This document shows positions 5,835-12,410 of a stretch of DNA of 16,333 nucleotides, one piece after another. Source of the DNA: an uncultured Phycisphaerales bacterium (GTDB taxonomy: Bacteria; Planctomycetota; Phycisphaerae; Phycisphaerales; SM1A02); NCBI GenBank assembly GCA_946886375.1, contig CAMPIL010000031.1, positions 1 to 16,333 of the forward strand, given 5' to 3'. How positions within the stretch are numbered: position 1 is the first letter of the stretch; every line of letters starts with the position of its first letter. The notes beneath the pieces are model-generated. The model made no database searches and was not told where the DNA came from. It saw only the letters and a program-made list of their open reading frames with translations. The position numbers and the translations under genes were made by a program.

Positions 5835-7271
5835 CTAACTCCAGTTGTTGATCACAATGAGCAGATCATCGACGTTGACCGTGCCATCGTCGTTCAAGTC
5901 GGCCGGACATTTTGCCGGCGGATCGGGGCAGTTACCCCAGAGGTTGATGACCGTCAGCAGGTCATCGACATTGACCGCGCCATCCTCTGTGATATCCCCT
6001 GGCGCGCAGCCAATTCGAAAGGCGTAGGCCGCACCACTATCCTCCTGATTCGCGAACTCAGCGCCGAACGAACCGATTATTGCGGCATTGCCCTCCAAGG
6101 CAAGGGCGTTCCCAAATTGGTCACCATCGCTGGAGTCTGAACCAGAAAACTTTGAATGCTCGACCCATTCGTCGCTCGCGTGAATGAATACGTACACCGA
6201 GCCGATGTTGATCTGTCCGCTGTGATCATCGGAGCGAGCACCGATGAGGGCCCAGTTGCCTGATAGCGCGAGCGCCCCGCCGAAGCCGTCACCGGTTGCC
6301 GCGTCGCTTGAATTCAATTCGGCTGCAAGCTTCCATACTCCAGCGGTGCGCTGATACACAAACGTTGTGCCGGCATTGGCCATTCCACCAGGGTTGTCCG
6401 ATGATGCGCCAACGAGCAAAGTGTCGCCTTCCAGCGCAATGTCATCGCCTACCGAATCGCCGAACTCTGGATGCGGATTGTCAAGCTTGGTCTGCTGCAC
6501 CCATTGTTCGCCTTGGCGAACGAAAATGTATACCGCCCCGGCATAACTGATGTCATCGACCTCGGCGCCGATGTCACCCACGGCAATCGTGTCGCCCCAC
6601 AGCGCGACAGAGCGCCCAAACACCGAAGTCGTGAACGGCTCGGCCGGAGACTCAATTTTTGCTTGTTCAATCCAGCCATCGTTGGATCGTTCGAAGACGT
6701 AGACGGCATTATTGGCCAGCCAAGCGCCGATGACAATGCGATCGCCTTCAATCGCCACGTCATTGCCGAACTCGTCGTTCACGCCCGGGTCCGAAGCCGT
6801 GAGCGTCGCCTGATGAATCCATGATTGCGCGCCATCCTGCTCGACGAGCGTAAAGACGTATGCAGCGCCCGAGTCCGTATGTGGCACGTCTCGGCCGGGT
6901 GCGCCAATGACAATCGTCGAACCATCGATCGCCACGGACGCGCCGAAGACATCCTCTGCAGCCGCATCGGGCGCAACGAGATTGATCTGCTGCGACCATT
7001 GTTCAGTTCCCTTGCCGTTCGTTTTGGCGAAAACATACGCGGCACCGGCGTAAAGCTGGCCCGCAGTCTCCTTGAACGGCGCGCTGAGGACGGCTGTCTG
7101 GCCAGAAATCGCCACATCGGAGCTGAAATTGTCCTGTGCAGCGGCATCTGCGGCGCTCAGAATCTGCTGCTCATCAGGCGTGCAGCCACCCAGCGATTGT
7201 TCTGCCAGGCCCTGCTGTGAGCAGGCGATAGCAAATACCGCCAAAACTGCTTGACATCGAAGATGCAACAC
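5835..7271 (-). CDS. Secreted FG-GAP seven-bladed beta-propeller protein with dockerin-like tail
   Basis: The 478-residue product begins with a signal peptide (VLHLRCQAVLAVFAIACSQQ then GLAEQ). IAC could also serve as a weak lipobox. Seven FG-GAP-type blades follow, recognisable by FGxxVAIxGxxIVIGAP-like cores: FSSDVAISGQTAVLSAP, FGASVAIDGSTIVIGAP, FGNDVAIEGDRIVIGAW, FGRSVALWGDTIAVGD, VGDDIALEGDTLLVGAS, FGGALALSGNWALIGAR and FGNALALEGNAAIIGSF. Each is separated by a GAxYVF strand. The last 54 residues are a paired dockerin-like tail (GDITEDGAVNVDDLLTVIN and DLNDDGTVNVDDLLIVIN). Such propellers usually bind calcium and act on the cell surface; the ligand is unknown. GTG 7271 is chosen over ATG 7295 because AGGAGG (7284-7279) lies 7 nt upstream and the signal peptide starts there. 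Confidence 0.85.
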   Translation of the reverse strand: MLHLRCQAVLAVFAIACSQQGLAEQSLGGCTPDEQQILSAADAAAQDNFSSDVAISGQTAVLSAPFKETAGQLYAGAAYVFAKTNGKGTEQWSQQINLVAPDAAAEDVFGASVAIDGSTIVIGAPGRDVPHTDSGAAYVFTLVEQDGAQSWIHQATLTASDPGVNDEFGNDVAIEGDRIVIGAWLANNAVYVFERSNDGWIEQAKIESPAEPFTTSVFGRSVALWGDTIAVGDIGAEVDDISYAGAVYIFVRQGEQWVQQTKLDNPHPEFGDSVGDDIALEGDTLLVGASSDNPGGMANAGTTFVYQRTAGVWKLAAELNSSDAATGDGFGGALALSGNWALIGARSDDHSGQINIGSVYVFIHASDEWVEHSKFSGSDSSDGDQFGNALALEGNAAIIGSFGAEFANQEDSGAAYAFRIGCAPGDITEDGAVNVDDLLTVINLWGNCPDPPAKCPADLNDDGTVNVDDLLIVINNWS

Positions 7272-7373
7272 GGCGCGGCCTCCTGCCCAAGCCAAACGGG
7301 CTAGTTTGTCCCGGCAGAACGATGACAGAAGTCTCGTTCCCCGCCATCAGAATCCGACCTGCATTCGCATTAG

Positions 7374-7556
7374 CTGCCGCAGAGTGTGGCGCGGGGCTTG
7401 GCGCAGGTCGAGTCGCAGAGTGTCGTGCGGTTCGAGGAGGATCGCCCGCTGCTGGAGAGCGCTGCGAGCGAAGGCGCGGGGGACGATGGACTGTTCGCCG
7501 CCTTAGAAGCGATGATGCCGGAAGCGGCGACGGTGCGCCTGCTCAACGCGGCGTGA
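7374..7556 (+). pseudogene. C-terminal remnant of a paralogue of the 3695 gene
   Basis: This frame reads LPQSVARGLAQVESQ, then VVRFEEDRPLLES, then LFAALEAMMPEAATVRLLNAA and a stop. It matches the end of the 3695 product (LPEGVVRGASQIEAQ, VVRIDEDRPLLES, LFAALEAATVRLLNAA) over about 55 residues with small indels. A TAG lies immediately upstream in frame (7371-7373) and nothing of the N-terminal 260 residues is visible. It is therefore a broken gene whose front was lost, perhaps when the minus-strand FG-GAP gene arrived. Confidence 0.75.
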
Positions 7557-7564
7557 TTAGCGCC

Positions 7565-8065
7565 TCATCCAGATTCGCGTTCGGCAAAATATTCCGTGGC
7601 GAGTTGTCTCATAGATGGCTGGAGGCCGCGCGCAAGCAATGCATCTGAAAGCTCTCGCATGATGCGATCATCTACCGAAAGGTCAAAACAACACGTGGCT
7701 TCACCAGAATCACGCGAGTCCTGCTCGAACCAATATCGTAGGCAGAAATCGAGGCTCGTTGGGAATATGAGGGTGTGAACCATCCAGTCATCCGAGCAGG
7801 ACGCCTTGATCGATGCGACATTTGCGGTCCATGATGCGAGTTCATCCCAAGTGCAGGATTTGTCCGAATTGATGAATCCGTCGTGATCGTGCCAATCTTC
7901 ATTGACGCGAAGTTCGCGTGAGAAGTACGCCGCGCGAAGCGCACATACTGTCTCGCCCAGAGCCAAAACCAGTTGATCGGGCGAGAGTTCGCCATCTACA
8001 GCCAAGACGTGACCAGCGAATGGCGGCTTTCCTTCCCTCCATAGTTTGTCCAGCACCTCATTCAT
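7565..8065 (-). CDS. Hypothetical protein, unrecognised
   Basis: The product has 166 residues, is soluble and acidic, and has no signal peptide or membrane helix. Visible features are a tryptophan- and aspartate-rich middle (NEDWHDHDGF, CTWDELASW), HTLIFPTSLDFCLRYWFEQD, and a helical C-terminus (DRIMRELSDALLARGLQP). I do not recognise a family. The open frame extends upstream to 8221, but ATG 8065 is preferred. GGAG (8078-8075) lies 9 nt before it, and further upstream the frame would run antisense through the tail scar at 8086-8139. It lies head-on between two plus-strand tail copies. Confidence 0.6.
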   Translation of the reverse strand: MNEVLDKLWREGKPPFAGHVLAVDGELSPDQLVLALGETVCALRAAYFSRELRVNEDWHDHDGFINSDKSCTWDELASWTANVASIKASCSDDWMVHTLIFPTSLDFCLRYWFEQDSRDSGEATCCFDLSVDDRIMRELSDALLARGLQPSMRQLATEYFAERESG

Positions 8066-8085
8066 ACGCAGGAACTCCGTGGGAA

Positions 8086-8139
8086 GGCGGCCAGCATATT
8101 CTGGAAGCGGCGACGGTGCGACTGCTGAATGCAGCGTGA
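8086..8139 (+). pseudogene. 3'-tail scar, full tail copy (GGQHILEAATVRLLNAA-stop)
   Basis: Bases 8101-8139 encode the whole 12-residue tail and stop. The preceding GGCGGCCAGCAT is shared with the scar at 5081, so these two copies come from the same subfamily. The frame upstream is antisense to the 7565 gene and is not family sequence, so only the end of a former gene remains. Confidence 0.65.
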
Positions 8140-8145
8140 TACAAT
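8140..8145 (+). promoter_or_regulatory. TACAAT -10 box of the DUF5063 gene
   Basis: TACAAT starts one base after the tail's TGA and ends 7 nt before ATG 8153. No Shine-Dalgarno and no clear -35 are seen. The layout (tail, stop, box, start) is the same as at 5096-5128. Confidence 0.4.
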
Positions 8146-8152
8146 TCTTTGT

Positions 8153-8680
8153 ATGGCCTGCAAAGACGAGACCTCGGCTGCGGTGGAGCGATTCGTCACC
8201 GAAGCTCAGTTGTTCGCACAATGGGCTACGGCGGCCACGGATGAGGACGCGTTTGCAGTTCGAAGTGGTCTACTTCGACTGACGCACCTTTATTCGGCGG
8301 GTCTTGAGCTTCCGGTGAGCAGTGGCGACATTGAAACCGATAAATCAATCTCGGTACGAGTCGACGATGCCGAATGGAAGCAGGTCTTCGCGCACGCTGC
8401 AGCGAGTTTGCCGTTCGATCTTTATGGTGAGGTCTATGATCCGTTGCCTGTTCCGCCTGAGGAACCAGTCGTCGGAAGTTTGGCCGATGACATCGCAGAT
8501 GTGTATCGGGATGTTGTAACTGGTTTGCGGCACTTCCAAGCCGACCGACGAGCGGCGGCACTATGGGAGTGGACTTTTTCGCTGCAAAATCACTGGGGTC
8601 AGCATGCGACCAGTGCCATCCGCGCATTGCATTGCTGGCTCGCAACGAACGATCCACAACGGCTGTCAGCCGAAGAGTGA
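8153..8680 (+). CDS. DUF5063 family protein
   Basis: The 175-residue cytoplasmic protein is all-helical in character. It shows the features I know from DUF5063: VERFVTEAQLFAQWA near the N-terminus, LLRLTHLYSAGLELP (40-54), FDLYGEVYDPL (88-98), PVVGSLADDIADVYRD (105-120), then ALWEWTFSLQNHWGQHATSA and IRALHCWLA (136-164). Function is not established. ATG 8153 is preferred over ATG 8129, which lies inside the preceding tail repeat; the TACAAT box then sits 7 nt upstream. It is followed by another tail scar at 8702. Confidence 0.8.
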   Translation: MACKDETSAAVERFVTEAQLFAQWATAATDEDAFAVRSGLLRLTHLYSAGLELPVSSGDIETDKSISVRVDDAEWKQVFAHAAASLPFDLYGEVYDPLPVPPEEPVVGSLADDIADVYRDVVTGLRHFQADRRAAALWEWTFSLQNHWGQHATSAIRALHCWLATNDPQRLSAEE

Positions 8681-8701
8681 ATACGCCTCGCGAACACGAT
8701 G

Positions 8702-8747
8702 CTGGAAGCGGCGACGGTGCGCCCACCACCTGCTCAAGGCGGCGTGA
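8702..8747 (+). pseudogene. 3'-tail scar with a 7-base net insertion
   Basis: The first 20 bases match the tail repeat. Then CCCACCAC replaces one base, and the remaining 18 bases match again up to the TGA at 8745-8747. The frame is broken, so it cannot encode the tail. It lies between the DUF5063 stop and the end of the converging nuoI gene. Confidence 0.6.
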
Positions 8748-8750
8748 GAA

Positions 8751-9308
8751 TCACATCGGCTTCTCTTCAATCGTATTGTCGAACACCTCGAGCAGTTTGG
8801 TCTTGTCGAAGATCATTTCGTTTCTCGACAAGCCCGTCACTTCGTAGAACGGTGTGAGTTCGATGGCGTCGCAGGGGCAGGCTTCTTCGCACATGCCGCA
8901 GTAGATGCAGCGGAGTTCATCGATGTCGAACTGCTTGGGGTATTTTTCGCGGTCGGGCCAGGGGGATTCTTCCGCGACGATGTGAATGCAATTGGCGGGG
9001 CAGGCGGTGGCGCACATGAAGCACGCCACGCAGCGCACGCGGCCATCTTCATCGCGGTTCAGCCGATGCACGCCACGGAAGGTGGAACGCTCCTGGCCGC
9101 CTTCGGTGACCGGGCGGTCATCGCGTTTTTCTTCGGGGTACTGCACGACCCAGATGTTCTTCTTGTTCTTGCCATCACGGCCGAGGTTTTCAAAAACGTG
9201 GCGTAGGGTGGTGCCCAGGCCCTTGATCACGGCGGGCAGGAACAGTGCATCACCCCGGGACATCTTCCGAGGCGTCACATCAATGATTTCAGATTCGTTG
9301 ATAGGCAT
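8751..9308 (-). CDS. nuoI: NADH-quinone oxidoreductase subunit I (two 4Fe-4S ferredoxin)
   Basis: This 185-residue subunit belongs to the peripheral arm of complex I, where its two 4Fe-4S clusters pass electrons towards the quinone site. Cluster motifs are CVACFMCATACP (C93, C96, C99, C103) and CIYCGMCEEACP (C134, C137, C140, C144). The preceding FRGVHRLNRDEDGRVR and the following AIELTPFYE...SR are typical of NuoI. An early helix (ALFLPAVIKGLGTTLRHVF) fits the membrane-facing N-terminus. No other nuo gene adjoins it: downstream is the tail-scar block and upstream the divergent atp operon. No Shine-Dalgarno precedes the ATG; a TAGAAT box lies 9 nt upstream. Confidence 0.9.
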   Translation of the reverse strand: MPINESEIIDVTPRKMSRGDALFLPAVIKGLGTTLRHVFENLGRDGKNKKNIWVVQYPEEKRDDRPVTEGGQERSTFRGVHRLNRDEDGRVRCVACFMCATACPANCIHIVAEESPWPDREKYPKQFDIDELRCIYCGMCEEACPCDAIELTPFYEVTGLSRNEMIFDKTKLLEVFDNTIEEKPM

Positions 9309-9317
9309 GAAGAAAGG

Positions 9318-9323
9318 ATTCTA
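9318..9323 (-). promoter_or_regulatory. TAGAAT -10 box of nuoI
   Basis: On the minus strand TAGAAT (9323-9318) ends 9 nt before the nuoI ATG, so the transcript would be leaderless or nearly so. No clear -35 is seen. Confidence 0.35.
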
Positions 9324-9482
9324 GTGAGGAGGCTAGGGATTGGGGTTCCATGTTCCAGGCCAAGCCGCGAGCGGCTTCGTTCCGGGGGCGGCTGAGTTCC
9401 GGGGTGGCTTGCATGGAATGGGCTGGCTTCCTAGAGTGTAGTGAGGTTTGGGAAACTTTTCACAAAGTCGGATTCTGCTCTT

Positions 9483-9511
9483 TTGGAGGTCTCTGGAAGC
9501 GGTGGTATAAG
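9483..9511 (+). promoter_or_regulatory. Candidate promoter of the atp operon
   Basis: TTGGAG (9483-9488), a 17-nt spacer and TATAAG (9506-9511) give the best sigma-70-like match in the intergenic region between nuoI and atpZ. The -10 ends 7 nt before the atpZ ATG at 9519. AAGGA overlaps the box and could also act as a ribosome site if transcription starts further upstream. Confidence 0.45.
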
Positions 9512-9518
9512 GACGAAA

Positions 9519-9929
9519 ATGGCTGAGGCCGGAAAACCCGATCGCCGGCAGGCGGCCGAGGACGCCGAGATGCGTGTTGGATGGCGCATGGCGGGCATCG
9601 GCATGCAGGTCGCCAGCGAAGTCGCAGCCGGCGTGCTCTTGGGCTGGCTCTTCGATTACTGGCGCGGCCACGGCACGATCGGTGTGATCATCGGCGCATG
9701 CGCGGGAATTGGAGTCGCACTTTGGAGCCTGATCCGCAACGCACTCAGGCTCAACCGCGAACTCGATCGCACCGCCCCCACCGCCGGCCGGGGCAAGCCG
9801 CTGAACCCTCCCTCAAAAGACCCGACACCCACTGATTCGTGGGATGAAGCTGAAGGCAAGTCTGGTGATGAACTCTGGAACAACGATGATGTCGATGACG
9901 ACTGGACCCAGCCCAAGCGCGGCGGGTGA
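9519..9929 (+). CDS. atpZ: ATP synthase accessory protein AtpZ (ATPase_gene1 type)
   Basis: The 136-residue product contains two transmembrane helices: AGIGMQVASEVAAGVLLGWL (about 25-44) and TIGVIIGACAGIGVALWSLI (about 53-72). The GxxLGWLFDYW turn lies between them. This hairpin is the hallmark of the AtpZ/ATPase_gene1 family, which is encoded at the head of F-ATPase operons and is linked to assembly and cation handling of F1F0. The C-terminal 50 residues are acidic and Pro/Asp-rich (DELWNNDDVDDDW), a soluble tail without clear homology. ATG 9519 is chosen over 9441 because the promoter and AAGGA lie just upstream. It overlaps the next gene. Confidence 0.8.
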   Translation: MAEAGKPDRRQAAEDAEMRVGWRMAGIGMQVASEVAAGVLLGWLFDYWRGHGTIGVIIGACAGIGVALWSLIRNALRLNRELDRTAPTAGRGKPLNPPSKDPTPTDSWDEAEGKSGDELWNNDDVDDDWTQPKRGG

Positions 9930-10377
9930 TGGCGGCGCGAATGCGGGCCGGACGGTCGAGCCGCGCGTCAGCCTGCCGGCCCGGTCGCTGATTCTCTCTG
10001 TCATCATCGCCATCCTGCTGGTGATGGGCTTCTGGTCGTTGGCGATCGCTTTGGGACCTTGGGGAACGCAGGAATTCGTGACCGGAATGGTGGGAATCGC
10101 AGTGACGGGATTGACTGTGATTGCAGGGGTTTGCGTGATGGGGCCCTGGAAGCAGCGTGCGGTGGCGGACTGGATGACCATGTGGCTGGCGGGGACGGTT
10201 TTTCGGCTGCTTGCGACGCCGGTTTTCGTGTTCTTGCTATACTCCGCCGCTTCGTCGTCCCTGGCGGTGAAACCGCTGGGACTCTCCGTTTCGATCACGT
10301 ACCTGGCCACCCTGTTCGTCGAGGCGGCTGTGCTCGCCCGGCACATGAATGGTTTCTATTCCTCCCGCCCGCAGTGA
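9886..10377 (+). CDS. AtpI-like four-helix ATP synthase accessory membrane protein
   Basis: The product has 163 residues and about four membrane helices: SLILSVIIAILLVMGFWSLA, FVTGMVGIAVTGLTVIAGVC, VFRLLATPVFVFLLYSAAS and LGLSVSITYLATLFVEAAVL. Position between atpZ and atpB and the paired-hairpin topology point to an ATP synthase protein I-like role, for example helping c-ring assembly. Sequence support alone is weak. The start is uncertain: in-frame ATGs lie at 9844, 9868, 9886, 9889 and 9895. All overlap the end of atpZ, and a weak GGA precedes 9886, while GAAGG lies 11 nt before 9868. Confidence 0.65.
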   Translation: MMSMTTGPSPSAAGDGGANAGRTVEPRVSLPARSLILSVIIAILLVMGFWSLAIALGPWGTQEFVTGMVGIAVTGLTVIAGVCVMGPWKQRAVADWMTMWLAGTVFRLLATPVFVFLLYSAASSSLAVKPLGLSVSITYLATLFVEAAVLARHMNGFYSSRPQ

Positions 10378-10412
10378 CCTGAAAACTTCCGGATTTCCGA
10401 TTGATCTGAGCC

Positions 10413-11351
10413 ATGTTCTTCCTCGCCGCATCCAACGATCCGACCTCACACGTTCGCGACGCCTTCGTCATGATTGGAGGCGTGCCGCTGACGCTGCACA
10501 CGATCACGCTCTCGATCGTGACGGCGGTGTTTGTGTTGATGATGATCGGCGCAGCGAAGCGCATCGCCACGGGGCCTGCGAGCCAGGGCAATGACCGCTA
10601 CGTGACCAAGGGCCGGTTCGCGCAGATGGTCGAAGCGATCACCTTGTACATGCGCGATGAGATGCTCACGCCCGTCATGGGTGAGAAGGACGCGCGGCGG
10701 TACTTGCCCTACCTGATGTCGCTGTTCTTCTTCATCCTCTTCATCAACATCTTCGGGTTGATTCCGTTCGCGGATCTGTTTCACCTGCTCGGGTTCCACA
10801 CGGTTCCGTTCGGCGGCACGCCAACGGCAAGCATCACGGTGACCGGCGCGCTGGCGGTGATTTCGTTCCTTGTGATTCAGGCGCACGCCATCCGCGAGCT
10901 TGGTTTGAAGGGATTTTTCCTTCACCTGACCGGCGGATTGATGCCCGGGCCGCTGTACCTGCTGCCGGTGGTGGCGATTGTTTTCGTGGTGGAATTGATG
11001 GGCCTGTTCATCAAGCCCGCAGCGCTGGCGATTCGTTTGTTCGCCAACATGGTCGCGGGGCACGTCTTGATGGCGGTGTTGCTGGGCTTCGGGGCGATGG
11101 TGGCGAATCAGGGCGGTGGGCCGGTGAGCGTGGGCGGCATTGCGGTGGTGACGGGCGTGGCGGCGGTGCTGATCACTTTCCTTGAAATTTTCGTCGCCTT
11201 CCTGCAGGCGTTCATCTTCATGTTCCTGACCGCAGTGTTCATCTCGTTGATGTCGCATCACGATGAGCACGAGCATGAACATGAGCACGAACACGGTCAT
11301 TCAGAGCCGCACGGCCACGGTCATGTTCAGCCTGCGGCCAGCCCAGCATGA
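10413..11351 (+). CDS. atpB: F0F1 ATP synthase subunit a
   Basis: Subunit a forms the proton half-channels against the c-ring. The product is 312 residues long with at least five membrane helices. The decisive motif is ELMGLFIKPAALAIRLFANM with GH after VA: R208 is the essential stator arginine, followed by N212 and H217. The last helix (FLEIFVAFLQAFIFMFLTAV, 256-275) carries the conserved E258 and Q265 region. The N-terminal FFILFINIFGLIPF (106-119) is also typical. Unusually, the C-terminus after SLM is His/Glu-rich (HHDEHEHEHEHEHGHSEPHG, then HGH; 282-304), with the look of a metal-binding or pH-sensitive tail. The ribosome site is weak. It is the third gene of the operon. Confidence 0.95.
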   Translation: MFFLAASNDPTSHVRDAFVMIGGVPLTLHTITLSIVTAVFVLMMIGAAKRIATGPASQGNDRYVTKGRFAQMVEAITLYMRDEMLTPVMGEKDARRYLPYLMSLFFFILFINIFGLIPFADLFHLLGFHTVPFGGTPTASITVTGALAVISFLVIQAHAIRELGLKGFFLHLTGGLMPGPLYLLPVVAIVFVVELMGLFIKPAALAIRLFANMVAGHVLMAVLLGFGAMVANQGGGPVSVGGIAVVTGVAAVLITFLEIFVAFLQAFIFMFLTAVFISLMSHHDEHEHEHEHEHGHSEPHGHGHVQPAASPA

Positions 11352-11449
11352 TTTCACAAGGGCGGACGCGTGTGGGATGCGGCCGCCGGACACCTACCCC
11401 GATTGAAGACGCACCCCACGGCGTCAACCCTGATGGAGAGTTCCCGCCC

Positions 11450-11746
11450 ATGAAAAAGTTTTCCACCTTCCTCTTCGCGGCGCTCGCTGCCCTGCTCCTT
11501 GCCCCGGAAGCCTTCGCCCAGGCTGAGCCCTCGGGCATTACGACGCTTGGCGGCGGTCTGGCCGCGGGTCTGGCCGTGATCGGCGCGGGCATCGGCATCG
11601 GCATGATCGGCTCGCGCTCCAACGAAGCGGTGGCTCGTCAGCCGGAAATGGCCGGCCGCATCTTCATCAACATGATTCTGACCGCCGCGCTGGTCGAAGG
11701 CGTGGCCCTGTTCGCCGTCGTCGTTGGCGGCTTCATTCTCGGCTGA
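11450..11746 (+). CDS. atpE: F0F1 ATP synthase subunit c with cleavable-looking signal peptide
   Basis: The proteolipid ring subunit here is 98 residues, against about 75-80 in most bacteria. The extra length is an N-terminal stretch MKKFSTFLFAALAALLLAPE followed by AFA-QAE, which has every feature of a signal peptide with an AFA cleavage site (after 23). Helix 1 (GLAAGLAVIGAGIGIGMIGS) has the GxGxGxG packing motif. The polar loop is ARQP (62-65), and helix 2 carries the ion-binding E83 in AALVEGVALFAVV. A glutamine in helix 1 and serine after the glutamate, as in sodium-type c subunits, are absent, so protons are the likely coupling ion. ATG 11450 has GGAGAG 9 nt upstream; the open frame before it (from 11348) overlaps atpB and is not used. 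Confidence 0.93.
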   Translation: MKKFSTFLFAALAALLLAPEAFAQAEPSGITTLGGGLAAGLAVIGAGIGIGMIGSRSNEAVARQPEMAGRIFINMILTAALVEGVALFAVVVGGFILG

Positions 11747-11751
11747 ACGCC

Positions 11752-11789
11752 GCGGCGGCGCGCGATTGCCTCCCCGCATCGCCCGCCGC
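11752..11789 (+). promoter_or_regulatory. Intergenic hairpin between atpE and atpF
   Basis: GCGGCGG (11752-11758) and GCGAT (11762-11766), with a 3-nt bulge between them, pair with ATCGCCCGCCGC (11778-11789) around an 11-nt loop. It starts 6 nt after the atpE stop and has no T tract. It is more likely a processing or stability element than a terminator. Confidence 0.5.
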
Positions 11790-11810
11790 TGAGTTCTGAA
11801 GGTTCACACC

Positions 11811-12386
11811 ATGTTTCATTCGTTCATTCTGGCATTGGAAGACCAGGCCGCACACGCCGCCGAGGCTACCCACGGCGGCGACATCCAGGTGCTGGACATC
11901 GGCAATTGGCTGCCGGGCGTCACCGCGCTGGTGGTGTTCCTGATTGCGTTCGGCATCTTGGCGTGGAAGGTCTGGCCCACCATCACCCAGGCGCTGGATG
12001 AGCGCGAGGCGAAGATTCGCTACGAGATCGAATCGGCCGAGCAGGCCCGCCAGCAGGCCAGGGCCGCGCTGGCCGAGTACGAGCGCAATCTCGCCTCGGC
12101 CCGCGAGGAAGCCAACGCCATGATCGCCAAGGCCAAGACTGACGCCAAGGCCGTGGCCGATGAATTGCGGTCCCGCAACGAGGCGGAACTGACGGAGATG
12201 AAGCAGCGCGCCACGCGCGAGATCGAATCCGCCAAGCACGCCGCGATCAGTTCGCTCTACAGCGAAGCCTCCAATCTCGCCGTCACTATCGCCGGCAAGA
12301 TCCTGGAGCGTGAGATTTCGCCCAGCGACCAGAAGCGGATGATCGATGAGTCTCTGCACCAACTCGCCAAGGCCGGAAAGAACTGA
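11811..12386 (+). CDS. atpF: F0F1 ATP synthase subunit b
   Basis: This is the peripheral stalk subunit, 191 residues. A single membrane helix (LPGVTALVVFLIAFGILAW, about 34-52) is followed by VWPTITQALDEREAKIRYEI, the usual exit into the long coiled coil. Residues about 60-165 are heptad-like and rich in Ala/Glu/Arg (AEQARQQARAALAEYERNLA). The C-terminus (SNLAVTIAGKILEREISPSD) matches the delta-binding end of bacterial b subunits. The first 30 residues are a non-standard extension before the helix. GAAGG lies 8 nt before the ATG. It sits between atpE and atpH in the canonical order. Confidence 0.93.
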   Translation: MFHSFILALEDQAAHAAEATHGGDIQVLDIGNWLPGVTALVVFLIAFGILAWKVWPTITQALDEREAKIRYEIESAEQARQQARAALAEYERNLASAREEANAMIAKAKTDAKAVADELRSRNEAELTEMKQRATREIESAKHAAISSLYSEASNLAVTIAGKILEREISPSDQKRMIDESLHQLAKAGKN

Positions 12387-12410
12387 TCTGGCGCATTTCT
12401 CTTTCTTCCC

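Noticed and set aside
4604..8747. Tail repeats as integron attC sites
   Set aside because: The copies contain no paired inverted core sites, no clear fold-back stem and no integrase gene in the window; they are coding 3' ends of one gene family.
10446..11300. Minus-strand frame rich in His, Arg and Gln over atpB
   Set aside because: It is the complement of atpB, including its His/Glu tail, and has no family signature.
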